DNA of 64,000 nt from Dyella thiooxydans (GTDB lineage: Bacteria; Pseudomonadota; Gammaproteobacteria; Xanthomonadales; Rhodanobacteraceae). The position numbers were made by a program, and so were the translations under genes. Positions within the stretch are counted from its first letter, which is position 1. Every line of letters starts with the position of its first letter. The stretch is taken from contig NZ_CP014841.1 in NCBI RefSeq assembly GCF_001641285.1, positions 124,001 to 188,000 on the forward strand, written 5' to 3'. The notes beneath the pieces were generated by a model that made no database searches, had not been told where the DNA came from, and was given only the letters and a program-made list of their open reading frames with translations. Shown here one piece after another: positions 17,701 through 24,834 of the stretch.

Positions 17701-18312
17701 TTCCGGATCGAAGCTGCGGATCGATTCGACTTCGTCGTCGAACAGCTCGATGCGGTACGGCTCGGCCGCGCCCATCGGGAAGATGTCGATCAGTGCGCCG
17801 CGCACGGCGAAGTCGCCGGCTTCGGCCACTTGCGGCACGTAGCGGTAGCCGGCCGATTCCAGCCGGCGCTGCTCGGCCATCAGGTCCAGCTTCTGCCCCT
17901 TGGCCAGCATCAGGCCAGCGCCGGTGATGTGGCTGCGCGGGGCGATCCGCTGCATCAGCGTGGCCACTGGCACCACCAGCACGCCGCGGGTGACCGAAGG
18001 CAGCCGGTACAGCGTGGCGATGCGCTGGGAGACGATCTCCGAGTGCGGGCTGAAGATGTCGTAGGGCAGGGTTTCCCAGTCCGGGAAGTGCAGCACCGGC
18101 AGGGTGCCGGCGAACAGCTTCAGTTCGTCCTCCAGCGCCGAGGCGCGCTGGGTATCGCGGGTCACCGCCACCAGCAGGCCGCCGTGCGAACGCGCCGCCT
18201 CTGCGATCAGCAGCGCGCGAGCGGAGCCGTGCGGCGGCGTCCAGAAGCGGCGCTGGCGCGGCGTGGTGGGGAGCGGCGGGTGACTGAGCGGAGAAGTGGT
18301 GCTGCTGGGCAT
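14794..18312 (-). CDS. mfd: Transcription-repair coupling factor Mfd
   Basis: Mfd (1172 aa; E. coli 1148) removes stalled RNA polymerase at lesions and recruits UvrA. Seen in order: N-terminal UvrB-like module, RNA polymerase interaction domain (IVHVDHGVGRYQGLESMELGG), superfamily 2 translocase with Walker A GDVGFGKTE near 651 and the DEEQ box VVVDEEQRFGV near 751, QLRGRVGRSHHRAYAYL motif VI, and the C-terminal TRCF domain. Odd: residues about 422-432 are encoded by a palindromic repeat (17018-17047) inserted in frame, giving a stretch FLSRHPGESRNDGKLATDG absent from relatives I recall. The frame stays open, so the protein is probably functional. Confidence 0.97.
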   Translation of the reverse strand: MPSSTTSPLSHPPLPTTPRQRRFWTPPHGSARALLIAEAARSHGGLLVAVTRDTQRASALEDELKLFAGTLPVLHFPDWETLPYDIFSPHSEIVSQRIATLYRLPSVTRGVLVVPVATLMQRIAPRSHITGAGLMLAKGQKLDLMAEQRRLESAGYRYVPQVAEAGDFAVRGALIDIFPMGAAEPYRIELFDDEVESIRSFDPETQRSQQPVDKVELLPGREFPLTENAAKDFRTRLRERFPIDIRRCPLYQDMKEGVTPGGIEYYLPLFFEQTATLFDYLASDALFVLGEGAGEAAEQFWTQTAERYDQRAHDIERPVLPPTELYLSPEQLREQWNKRLRVEIVPSGHEHSVDVGTQPAPEVPLNRKGEEPGTSLRHFLASYKGRVLVAADSAGRRESLIEQLAAAGMKPANVDGWSGFLSRHPGESRNDGKLATDGKAGPAPAFAITIAPLEQGFALTKPAITVLTERELFGERVRSERRRRRGQARDPDTIIRDLTELSIGSPIVHVDHGVGRYQGLESMELGGMQGEFLIIEYAKGDKLYVPVAQLGLVSRYSGTAPELAPLHSLGGDAWERARRKAAEKVRDVAAELLAIYAQREARGGESMPIDRQLVEEFGASFPFEETPDQEQAIDAVLGDLAAPRAMDRVICGDVGFGKTEVALRAAFAAATAGKQVAVLVPTTLLAQQHYRNFADRFADWPVKVDVLSRFRSTKEVNEALKRLADGQIDVIVGTHKLLQPDIKFKNLGLVVVDEEQRFGVRQKEQLKKLRAEVDLLTMTATPIPRTLNMAMAGLRDLSLITTPPAHRMAVRTFVAAWDPATIREAFQRELSRGGQVYFLHNEVESIERTARELQELIPEARIGIAHGQMPERDLEQVMADFHRQRFNVLVCTTIIETGIDIPTANTIIINRADRFGLAQLHQLRGRVGRSHHRAYAYLVVPDRKSMTPDAEKRLEALASLEELGAGFTLATHDLEIRGAGELLGDEQSGQIQEIGFGLYTELLDRAVRALKSGKVPDFDLSSEHETEVELHLPALIPDDYLPDVHARLTLYKRIASARSDEHLRDLQVEMIDRFGLLPEPTKNLFALATLKLMATPLGIRKLDFGPTGGRILFREKPEVDPLLIIKLIQSLPRVYKLEGQDKLKVTLDLPGATERIRSAQEVLIMLGARRPA
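17018..17047. repeat. REP-like palindrome inside the mfd coding sequence
   Basis: An inverted repeat with a 13-bp stem, one mismatch and a four-base loop (CCGTCATTCCGGC, TTTC, GCCGGGATGACGG). It has the GTCATTCCGGC...GCCGGGATGAC form of dispersed intergenic repeats well known in Xanthomonadales and other proteobacteria. Here it lies inside a gene, in frame, coding for RHPGESRND on the mfd strand. Confidence 0.8.
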
Positions 18313-18410
18313 GGACTGGCGCGTGGCTCGTCGGGGCGCGGAGCGCGCGGGTAAAGCGCAGGATTGTAGCGTGGGTGGCCGCCGCCGCCGGCAGGCCCGG
18401 GTTGAAACGG

Positions 18411-18436
18411 CGAAGCCCGCCGGGCGGCGGGCTTCG
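18411..18436 (-). terminator. Intrinsic terminator of the GNAT gene
   Basis: A perfect 11-bp stem (CGAAGCCCGCC / GGCGGGCTTCG) with a four-base loop lies just after the stop of the minus-strand acetyltransferase gene. On the minus strand it is followed by CCGTTTC, a weak T-tract. Confidence 0.6.
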
Positions 18437-18454
18437 GGTGCGATGCGCGGGACT

Positions 18455-19078
18455 TCAGAAGTGCAGCGAGATCTGCGTGGTGCCGGGCTCGTCCAGCGCC
18501 GGGCGGCGCTGGAAGCCGAGCTCGCGGCACAGCTCCAGCATCGGCCGGTTCTCCAGCAGCACGTAGCCCCAGATCTCGTGCAGGCCGCGGCGACGGCAGT
18601 CGTCGACCAGGCGTTGCATCAGCAGGGCGCCGAGGCCGCGTCTTGCCCAGTCGTGCTCCACCAGCACCGAGAACTCGGCGCTGTTGGCCGACTCGTCCAC
18701 GTAGATGCGGCCCACGCCGCGCATCTCGGCCGGTTCCACGGCCTCGTCCATCAGCACGAACGCGGTCTCCTTGGCCGGGTCGATGTTGCACAGGCGCTGT
18801 GCCATCGGCTCGGGCAGCTCGGACATCGCGTGCAAGAAGCGGCGGCGGATGTCTTCCGGGGAGAGGCGGGTGAAGCAGCGCTTGAGCGCCGCCACGTCGT
18901 CGGGTCGGATGCCGCGCAGGAACAGGCTGCGGCCATCGCGGGTGCGCACCGGCTCGCCCAGGTTGGCCGTGGGCACGGCCTCCAGGCGGGGCGCGAAGCG
19001 CTCACGACTGCGCGGCGGGACGATCATCTGTTGGGCGGGACGCATGCGAGGGAAGGCGAGCTGCGTGTTCATGGCCAT
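18455..19078 (-). CDS. GNAT family N-acetyltransferase
   Basis: A 207-aa protein with a single GNAT domain. The N-terminal ~45 residues are a variable leader, followed by LRGIRPDDVAALKRCFTRLSPEDIRRRF, typical of GNAT domains related to the C-terminal part of Pat/PatZ protein acetyltransferases. The acetyl-CoA pyrophosphate loop is DWARRGLGALLMQRLVDD near residues 143-160. The substrate is unknown. Two close ATGs (19078 and 19072) could start it. It stands alone upstream of mfd on the same strand with a terminator between them. Confidence 0.85.
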   Translation of the reverse strand: MAMNTQLAFPRMRPAQQMIVPPRSRERFAPRLEAVPTANLGEPVRTRDGRSLFLRGIRPDDVAALKRCFTRLSPEDIRRRFLHAMSELPEPMAQRLCNIDPAKETAFVLMDEAVEPAEMRGVGRIYVDESANSAEFSVLVEHDWARRGLGALLMQRLVDDCRRRGLHEIWGYVLLENRPMLELCRELGFQRRPALDEPGTTQISLHF

Positions 19079-19243
19079 ACTGTAGCGTATTTAGTGCGAC
19101 GCAGCATGAATGATGCGGGCACTGGTATGGCCGCCATGGTGGGCTAGGATGGCTGGATTTCCGTTGATTTCCCTTTGTTCGTGCCATGATGGTCTGCTCC
19201 GATCATGTCGCGATGCGGCAACCCGCCACACAGGAATGCCACG

Positions 19244-19636
19244 ATGCCCCAGAGCCTGGCCCAGCTCACCGTGCTGGTGAGCGACTACGACGAGGCGATC
19301 GCCTGGTACACCGGCCGGCTGGGCTTCACCCTGCGCGAGGATACGCCGCTCGGCGGCGGCAAGCGCTGGGTGGTGGTGGCGCCCCCAGGCTCGGAAGGCA
19401 CCGGTCTGCTGCTGGCGCGGGCGGCGACCGACGAGCAGCGTGCCGCGGTCGGCCGCCAGGCGGGCGGCAGGGTCTTCCTGTTCCTGCGCTCGGATGACTT
19501 CTGGGGTGATTACCGGCGCATGCTGGCCGCGGGCGTCACGTTCCGCGAGACGCCGCGCGAAGAACCCTATGCCACCGTCGCCGTGTTCGAGGACCTGTAC
19601 GGCAACCCGTGGGATCTGTTGCAGCCGAAGGGCTGA
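19244..19636 (+). CDS. VOC superfamily (glyoxalase/bleomycin resistance-like) protein
   Basis: A 130-aa vicinal-oxygen-chelate fold protein with paired beta-alpha-beta-beta-beta modules: LAQLTVLVSDYDEAIAWYTGRLGF at the N-terminus and VFEDLYGNPWDLLQP at the C-terminus, where the final Glu/Asp-type metal ligand of the family would sit. Glyoxalase I, dioxygenases and drug-binding proteins share this fold, so the function is open. The start MPQSLAQL is supported by AGGA eight bases upstream. It is convergent with the cation transporter gene. Confidence 0.82.
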   Translation: MPQSLAQLTVLVSDYDEAIAWYTGRLGFTLREDTPLGGGKRWVVVAPPGSEGTGLLLARAATDEQRAAVGRQAGGRVFLFLRSDDFWGDYRRMLAAGVTFRETPREEPYATVAVFEDLYGNPWDLLQPKG

Positions 19637-19646
19637 GTGACTCCGC

Positions 19647-20555
19647 TCAGTCGGTCACGTCCGGCTCGAAGAAGCTCCAGCGGATCTCGCCGAACTCGGC
19701 CTTCATCGCCGCTTCCACCGTGTTGATCGCGTCGATCAGGCCGCGGTCGGAGCTGGTCGGCTCCATCCGTGCCTTCACCGCCACCATCACGTCCGGGCCC
19801 ATCTGCAGGGTGATCAGGTTGAGCACCTCGGCCACTTCCGCGCGGCTCTTGAGGAAGGTCAGCAGTTCGGCGCGCCGGCGCGGTTCCACGCCCTGGCCGA
19901 TCAGCAGCGCCTTCACCTCCACCGCCAGCGCGACGGCGACGACCAGCAGCAGCACGCCGATCGCCAACGTGCCCAGCGCGTCGAACATGAGGTTGCCGGT
20001 GAGCATGGTGGCGCCCACCGCCAGGGCGGCCAGGCACAGGCCGATCAGCGCGGCCAGATCCTCGCCGAAGATCACCAGCAGTTCGCTGGAGCGGGTCTCG
20101 CGGAACCAGGTCCACAGCGGCTGCTCGCCACGCGCCTTGTTCACTTCCTGCAGGCAGCCGCGCATCGACAGGCCTTCGGCGACGACGCCGAACACCAGCA
20201 CGCCCAGCGCCACCCACGGCCACTTCAGCGGCTCGGGGTGGCCGAGCTTGTGCACGCCCTCGTAGACCGAAAACATGCCGCCCACGCTGAACAGCAGGAT
20301 CGCCACCAGGAACGACCAGAAGTACATCGCCCGGCCCCAGCCGAGCGGGAATTCATCCGACGGCGGCCGCTTGGCCTGGCGCACACCGAGCAGCAGCAGG
20401 CCCTGGTTGCCGCAGTCGGCCAGCGAGTGCACCGCCTCGGCCAGCATCGCGCCCGAGCCGGTCACCAGGGCGGCGACCAGCTTGGCCAGGAAGATCGCGA
20501 AGTTCGCGCCGAGCGCGAGGAAGATCGCCTTGAGCGAATTGGCGTGGCCGGACAT
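19647..20555 (-). CDS. Cation diffusion facilitator family transporter
   Basis: A 302-aa inner-membrane CDF protein, probably a proton-coupled exporter of Zn2+ or a similar divalent cation. About six membrane segments are visible. TM2 has AEAVHSLADCGNQ with the His43-x3-Asp47 metal pair; TM5 has FGEDLAALIG, a variant of the usual second HxxxD seen in the SLC30A9-like subgroup, so metal choice is uncertain. The cytoplasmic C-terminal domain follows (from about residue 215). It lacks the His-rich loop of Zn-specific ZitB. Confidence 0.9.
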   Translation of the reverse strand: MSGHANSLKAIFLALGANFAIFLAKLVAALVTGSGAMLAEAVHSLADCGNQGLLLLGVRQAKRPPSDEFPLGWGRAMYFWSFLVAILLFSVGGMFSVYEGVHKLGHPEPLKWPWVALGVLVFGVVAEGLSMRGCLQEVNKARGEQPLWTWFRETRSSELLVIFGEDLAALIGLCLAALAVGATMLTGNLMFDALGTLAIGVLLLVVAVALAVEVKALLIGQGVEPRRRAELLTFLKSRAEVAEVLNLITLQMGPDVMVAVKARMEPTSSDRGLIDAINTVEAAMKAEFGEIRWSFFEPDVTD

Positions 20556-20626
20556 GCGGGTGTTCCATCACGGGTCGGGCCGCACAGTGTAGCGGCGCCG
20601 CAAGTCCGTGCGACGACGCGCGGGGC

Positions 20627-21139
20627 TCAGTGGATGCCGACGCCCACGCCGATGCCGAAGTGCACGTTGCTGCGGCCGGACTGCAGCTCCTGCTGCGTCC
20701 AGCGGTGGGCCTGGTCCACCGTCACCAGCGGGAACACGTAGTCCGCCTCGCCGACCTTGCCGGCGCGGCTGCCTGCCAGCGTGCCGGTCAGGGTCATCAG
20801 CGCGCCTTCCGGGTAATCCATCGGCTCGACGAAGCCGTGCATCACCGCGATGAAGCGGCCGTTGCCGCTGTCGCCGACCTGCGGGCGCTGCGAGCTGTCC
20901 AGCGGAAAGGCCAGCACCTCGATCTCGCTGCGGTCGGCCAGGTTGTGCACGGCGACGATGCGGCCGCCCCAGATCACGTGGCCGTTGGCGTAGCGCTCTG
21001 GCGTGCTGGCGACCTGGAACGGCACCGCGGACACCAGGTTCGGCGAGGTCTTGTAGATCGGCGCGGGCGCGCACGCGGCCAGGGCCAGCAGGGTCAGCGG
21101 GGCGAGCAGTCGTGACAGGGGGCGGACGAGGCGACGCAT
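20627..21139 (-). CDS. Slp family outer-membrane lipoprotein
   Basis: A 170-aa lipoprotein of the Slp (starvation-inducible outer membrane lipoprotein) family. The leader MRRLVRPLSRLLAPLTLLALAAC ends in a lipobox with Cys23. Family blocks include VIWGGRIVAVHNLADRSEIEVLAFPL, RFIAVMHGFVEPMDYPEGALMTLTGTL and a final FPLVTVDQAHRW. In E. coli Slp is induced by carbon starvation and acid; the molecular role is unknown. Confidence 0.9.
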   Translation of the reverse strand: MRRLVRPLSRLLAPLTLLALAACAPAPIYKTSPNLVSAVPFQVASTPERYANGHVIWGGRIVAVHNLADRSEIEVLAFPLDSSQRPQVGDSGNGRFIAVMHGFVEPMDYPEGALMTLTGTLAGSRAGKVGEADYVFPLVTVDQAHRWTQQELQSGRSNVHFGIGVGVGIH

Positions 21140-21202
21140 GGCGGGCTCCGGAGCATGGGCACGAATGGATGCCGTCGCGGAGGCCGCGACGGTAGCGCGA
21201 GC

Positions 21203-22132
21203 TTAGCGCGGACGGGGGGAACGCGGCGCCGGGGAGCGGGGCGGCGGCGGGGTATCGCCGCTGTCGTTCACCAGCCAGTCCAGGTTCCAGCGTGCCGGCT
21301 GGCCCTGGCCGAGCAGGCGCGCCATCGCGCGCAGCGGTTCGCGCAGCACCTCGTCCAGGTTCCACGGCGCGTTGAGTATCACCATGCCCGAGCCGTTGAG
21401 CCGCAGCGGGGAGTCGTCGGCATGCACCAGCAGCTCGGCGCGCAGCACGCGCCGGGCCATGCCGTGCTGCAGCCCGCGCAAGAACGGCTGCACCTGGCTG
21501 CGCAGCTTGATCGGATACCACACCGCGTAGACGCCGGTCGGCCAGCGGGCCAGCGAGGCTTTCAACGCCCGCTCGATCACGCGGTATTCGGCGTCCTGCG
21601 CCTCGTAGGGCGGGTCGATCAGCACCAGTCCGCGTTTCTCCGGCGGCGGCACCAGCGCCTTCAGCGCTTCGTAGCCGTCGCGGTGGTGCACATGCACGCG
21701 GGCGTCGCGCGCGAACAGTTCGCGCAGGCGTGCCGCTTCTTCCGGATGCAGCTCGCACAGGTGCGCGCTGTCGCCCTCGCGCATCGCGCGGGCCGCCTGC
21801 AACGGCGAGCCGGGGTAGAGCTTCAGCCCGTCCTCGTTGCCGGGCAGCGCGAGGATGCAGTCCAGCCAGCGGCGCAGCAGCGGCGGCAGGGTGGCCGCCT
21901 GGCCATTGCCCGCGCCGAGGTCGGGAAACAGCAGGCGGCGGATGCCGTCGCGGTACTCGCCGGTCTTGCCGGCCTCCTTGCCTTCCAGCGCATAGCAGCC
22001 GCTGCCGGCATGGGTGTCGATGTAGGCGAACGGCGTGGGCTTCGCTTCCAGCGCTTCCACCAGCGCCAGCAGCACGACGTGCTTGAGGACATCGGCGAAG
22101 TTGCCGGCGTGGTAGGCGTGGCGATAGTTCAT
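21203..22132 (-). CDS. rlmJ: 23S rRNA (adenine-2030 N6)-methyltransferase RlmJ
   Basis: RlmJ (309 aa from MNYRHAYHAGNFADVLKH) methylates A2030 of 23S rRNA. The N-terminal motif is diagnostic for the family. SAM binding is in the AYIDTHAGSGCYAL region (about 38-51), and the catalytic DPPY tetrapeptide is in LVLIDPPYEAQ near residue 167. The C-terminus carries an extra Pro/Arg-rich tail (DTPPPPRSPAPRSPRPR) not needed for catalysis. E. coli RlmJ has 280 residues. Confidence 0.94.
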   Translation of the reverse strand: MNYRHAYHAGNFADVLKHVVLLALVEALEAKPTPFAYIDTHAGSGCYALEGKEAGKTGEYRDGIRRLLFPDLGAGNGQAATLPPLLRRWLDCILALPGNEDGLKLYPGSPLQAARAMREGDSAHLCELHPEEAARLRELFARDARVHVHHRDGYEALKALVPPPEKRGLVLIDPPYEAQDAEYRVIERALKASLARWPTGVYAVWYPIKLRSQVQPFLRGLQHGMARRVLRAELLVHADDSPLRLNGSGMVILNAPWNLDEVLREPLRAMARLLGQGQPARWNLDWLVNDSGDTPPPPRSPAPRSPRPR

Positions 22133-22192
22133 GGCAGGCACGTCGGGCAGGGCACCCGATTATAGGCCCCTGCCAGGCGCGTCCCGGCGCGG

Positions 22193-22834
22193 TCAGTAGG
22201 CGACGGTGATGCGGCGGTCGGCGGCGTCGCGGCGTTCCACCCGGTCGAGCAGGGCGACGGCGTAGTCGCCGATCGAGATGCGGCTGCGGCCTTGCGCGTC
22301 CACCAGCAGCTGCTCGCCCCCGACGCGGTAGGCGCCGGTGCGTTCGCCGGGCTCGATCAGCGCTGGCGGGCTCACGTAGGTCCATTCCACCGGCCCGCGG
22401 TAGGCGCGGAACGCGGCGAGGGCTTCGCCCTGGGCTTCGGCCTCGGGCTTCCATGCAGCGGGGAAGTCCGGATCGTCGATCACCCGACGACCGGGCGCCA
22501 CCTCCAGCGAACCGGCGCCGCCGACCCAGGCCAGCCGCGTGATGCCGGCGTCGGGCAGCTGGTCCAGCAGGGTGCGGGCATAGCCGGGCACGCGGCTGGC
22601 GTCCTGATCGCGCCGGGCCGAGAGGCTGGCGATGGCGGCCTCGCTGCCGTGGAGTGCGCTGGTCCAGCCCGCAGGTTGCGCCACATCGGCGGTGACGACG
22701 GTCAGGCGATCATGTCGCTGCGGCAGGCGGGATGCATCGCGGACCACTGCGACCACCTCGTGCCCGCGGGCCAGTGCTTCATCGAGGATGCCCTGGCCGA
22801 TGTGGCCGGTGGCGCCGAACAGTACGAGTTTCAT
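22193..22834 (-). CDS. NAD(P)-binding Rossmann protein (NmrA/YwnB-like)
   Basis: A 213-aa atypical short-chain dehydrogenase-like protein. The cofactor motif MKLVLFGATGHIGQGILDEA is at the very N-terminus (GATGHIG, residues 7-13). The core YVSPPALIEPGERTGAYRVGGEQL near residue 160 is typical of NAD(P)H-binding proteins such as YwnB and KR-like regulators of redox stress. The substrate is unknown. It is divergent from a LysR gene across 112 bases that hold a probable operator, so that regulator probably controls it. Confidence 0.85.
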   Translation of the reverse strand: MKLVLFGATGHIGQGILDEALARGHEVVAVVRDASRLPQRHDRLTVVTADVAQPAGWTSALHGSEAAIASLSARRDQDASRVPGYARTLLDQLPDAGITRLAWVGGAGSLEVAPGRRVIDDPDFPAAWKPEAEAQGEALAAFRAYRGPVEWTYVSPPALIEPGERTGAYRVGGEQLLVDAQGRSRISIGDYAVALLDRVERRDAADRRITVAY

Positions 22835-22907
22835 GGGGCTTCTCCGTATCGGAACGGAGCAGAGCTTGCGCTTCCGATTGGTTGAGATAAACGCCCTATG
22901 ATGCAAA

Positions 22908-22934
22908 TCACTGTAAAGTTCTGATTGACAGTGA
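22908..22934. promoter_or_regulatory. Probable LysR operator between divergent genes
   Basis: The inverted repeat TCACTGT ... ACAGTGA with 13 bases between lies midway between the two divergent starts and fits the T-n11-A dyad class bound by LysR-type regulators. The right half-site abuts the AAAGGAG ribosome-binding site of the LysR gene, which would allow autorepression. Confidence 0.55.
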
Positions 22935-22946
22935 AAGGAGCATGCG

Positions 22947-23849
22947 ATGCGTGGCGAGCGGGCGGACCAGGTCAATCTCAACCGGCTGGCGGTGTTCGTG
23001 GCGCTGGTACGCGCGGGCTCGTTCACGGCGGCGGCGGAGCAACTCGGCATGACCAAGGCGATGGTCAGCCAGCACCTGGCGAAGCTGGAGCAGGAGCTGG
23101 GCGTGACGTTGCTGGTGCGCAGCACGCGGCGCATGTCGCTGACCGAGGCCGGCGCCACCTTCCATGCCGACTGCGTGCGGCTGCTCGCCGGGGCCGAGGC
23201 GGCGATCGAGCGTGTCGGTACCGCGCGCGACCGGCCCAGCGGCACCCTGCGCCTGACCACGTCGCTGGACTACGGCAATGCGGTGATCGTGCCGCGCCTG
23301 GCCAGCTTCATGCGGCAGCATCCGGCGGTGCAGGTGGACCTGGTGCTCAGCGACCACGTGAGCGACATCATTGCCGAGCGTTTCGACCTGGCGATCCGTG
23401 GCGGCTGGCTGCGCGATTCCAGCCTGCGCGCCACCCGGCTCGGCAGCTTCCGGCAGTTGCTGGTGGCGGCTCCCGCCTATCTCGCCGAGCGCGGCACGCC
23501 GCGGCGCGTGGACGAGCTGCCTTCGCACAGCGTCGTCGCCATGTCGGCATTGCCGAATCCGCTGCGCTGGAACTTCACCACCCGCGGCGGCAAGCGCAGC
23601 ACGGTGCGGCCGCGACCGCTCGCGCAGGCGAACAGTGCGGCGGCGGTGCGCGGTCTGGTGCTGGCGGGGGTCGGTATCGCCGTGCTGCCGGACTACCTGG
23701 TGGACGAGGACATCCGTGCCGGCCGGCTGGTCGCGTTGCTGGCCCATCTGCACCTGCCCGATGGCGGCATCCATGCCGTGTACCCGGGGCCGCGCGCGCC
23801 GGCCAAGGTGCGGGCGTTCATCGAGCACCTGCAGGCGGCGGGTGGCTGA
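22947..23849 (+). CDS. LysR family transcriptional regulator
   Basis: A 300-aa LTTR. The N-terminal winged helix-turn-helix (about 9-68) reads LNRLAVFVALVRAGSFTAAAEQLGMTKAMVSQHLAKLE; the effector-binding periplasmic-binding-protein fold (about 92-295) follows, with the CrgA-like subgroup block GTLRLTTSLDYGNAVIVPRL. The start has AAAGGAG six bases upstream; an ATG at 22942 is out of frame. It probably senses a small molecule and acts on the divergent NAD(P)-binding gene. It converges with the transporter gene three bases downstream. Confidence 0.93.
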   Translation: MRGERADQVNLNRLAVFVALVRAGSFTAAAEQLGMTKAMVSQHLAKLEQELGVTLLVRSTRRMSLTEAGATFHADCVRLLAGAEAAIERVGTARDRPSGTLRLTTSLDYGNAVIVPRLASFMRQHPAVQVDLVLSDHVSDIIAERFDLAIRGGWLRDSSLRATRLGSFRQLLVAAPAYLAERGTPRRVDELPSHSVVAMSALPNPLRWNFTTRGGKRSTVRPRPLAQANSAAAVRGLVLAGVGIAVLPDYLVDEDIRAGRLVALLAHLHLPDGGIHAVYPGPRAPAKVRAFIEHLQAAGG

Positions 23850-23852
23850 GCG

Positions 23853-24782
23853 TCACTCCACCACGTTGTGGCTCTCGGTCGTGCCCAGCAGCTCCGGCTG
23901 GGCCGGTTCGCGCGCGTCCCGGTGCAGCAGCGGGTGGATGAACACCGCGCCGATGATCACCACCACCCCGACGTAGAACCACGCGTGCAGCTCGCGCTGC
24001 TCGCCGAGCAGCAGGATCGCCAGCACGATCGAATACACCGGCTCCAGGTTGGTCACCATCTGCACGCCGAACGCGCTCAGGTGGCGCAGCGCCACCAGCG
24101 CCAGCGCGAACGGCAGCAGAGTGCAGCCGAAGCTCAGTGCCAGCAGCAGCAGGGTGTCGTGCAGGCCGGGTACCTCGAAGGCGCTGCCGACGTGGGGCAG
24201 CAGCGGGGCGAGCAGGGTCAGGAACGCCGTGCCGGTGCCCAGCTCCAGGCAGGTCACCGTGAGCGGATCGCCGTGCTCCACCAGGCGCTTGTTGAACGCG
24301 CCGAACAGCGCCACGAACAGGGCCGACAACGCACCGACCGCGATGCCCATGCGCATGCCGTGCGGCACCCCGCCGACCACCATCGCCACGCCCGGCACCA
24401 CCGCCACGGCGATGAGCAGCTCGCGCGGATCGAACTTCCGGCGCGCGATCCACGGCTCGATGAAGGACAGGAACACCGGCCCCAGCGCGATGCAGGTGGC
24501 ACCGACCGAGGCGTTGGACAGCTTGATCGCCGCGTAGAAGGTCAGCCAGTGCAGCGACACCAGCACGCCGATGCCGGCGTAGGCCCAGCGCAGTCGCGAC
24601 GGCATTGCGCGCAGGCCGCGCCACACCCGCGGCACCAGCAGCAGACTGCCGGCCACCAGCAGCATGCGCCACCACACCAGCGGCAGAGCGGGCAACGTGA
24701 TCAGCTTGCCGAGGATGGCGGTGAAGCCCCACAGCAGGACGCAGAAGTGGATCTGCAGGCGGGCCAGGTTGACGGGCTGCAT
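23853..24782 (-). CDS. EamA/DMT family transporter
   Basis: A 309-aa inner-membrane protein with about ten hydrophobic segments arranged as two EamA repeats (residues about 5-135 and 150-285). The second repeat has the family block LSAFGVQMVTNLEPVYSIVLAILLLGE. These drug/metabolite transporters export amino acids, metabolites or drugs; nothing here fixes the substrate. The C-terminal tail (DAREPAQPELLGTTESHNVVE) is cytoplasmic and hydrophilic. Confidence 0.88.
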   Translation of the reverse strand: MQPVNLARLQIHFCVLLWGFTAILGKLITLPALPLVWWRMLLVAGSLLLVPRVWRGLRAMPSRLRWAYAGIGVLVSLHWLTFYAAIKLSNASVGATCIALGPVFLSFIEPWIARRKFDPRELLIAVAVVPGVAMVVGGVPHGMRMGIAVGALSALFVALFGAFNKRLVEHGDPLTVTCLELGTGTAFLTLLAPLLPHVGSAFEVPGLHDTLLLLALSFGCTLLPFALALVALRHLSAFGVQMVTNLEPVYSIVLAILLLGEQRELHAWFYVGVVVIIGAVFIHPLLHRDAREPAQPELLGTTESHNVVE

Positions 24783-24834
24783 GGGGCGGCGTGGGCGCGG
24801 GGGAGGTGCGCCATTCTAGCCGTCCGTCGCGCGG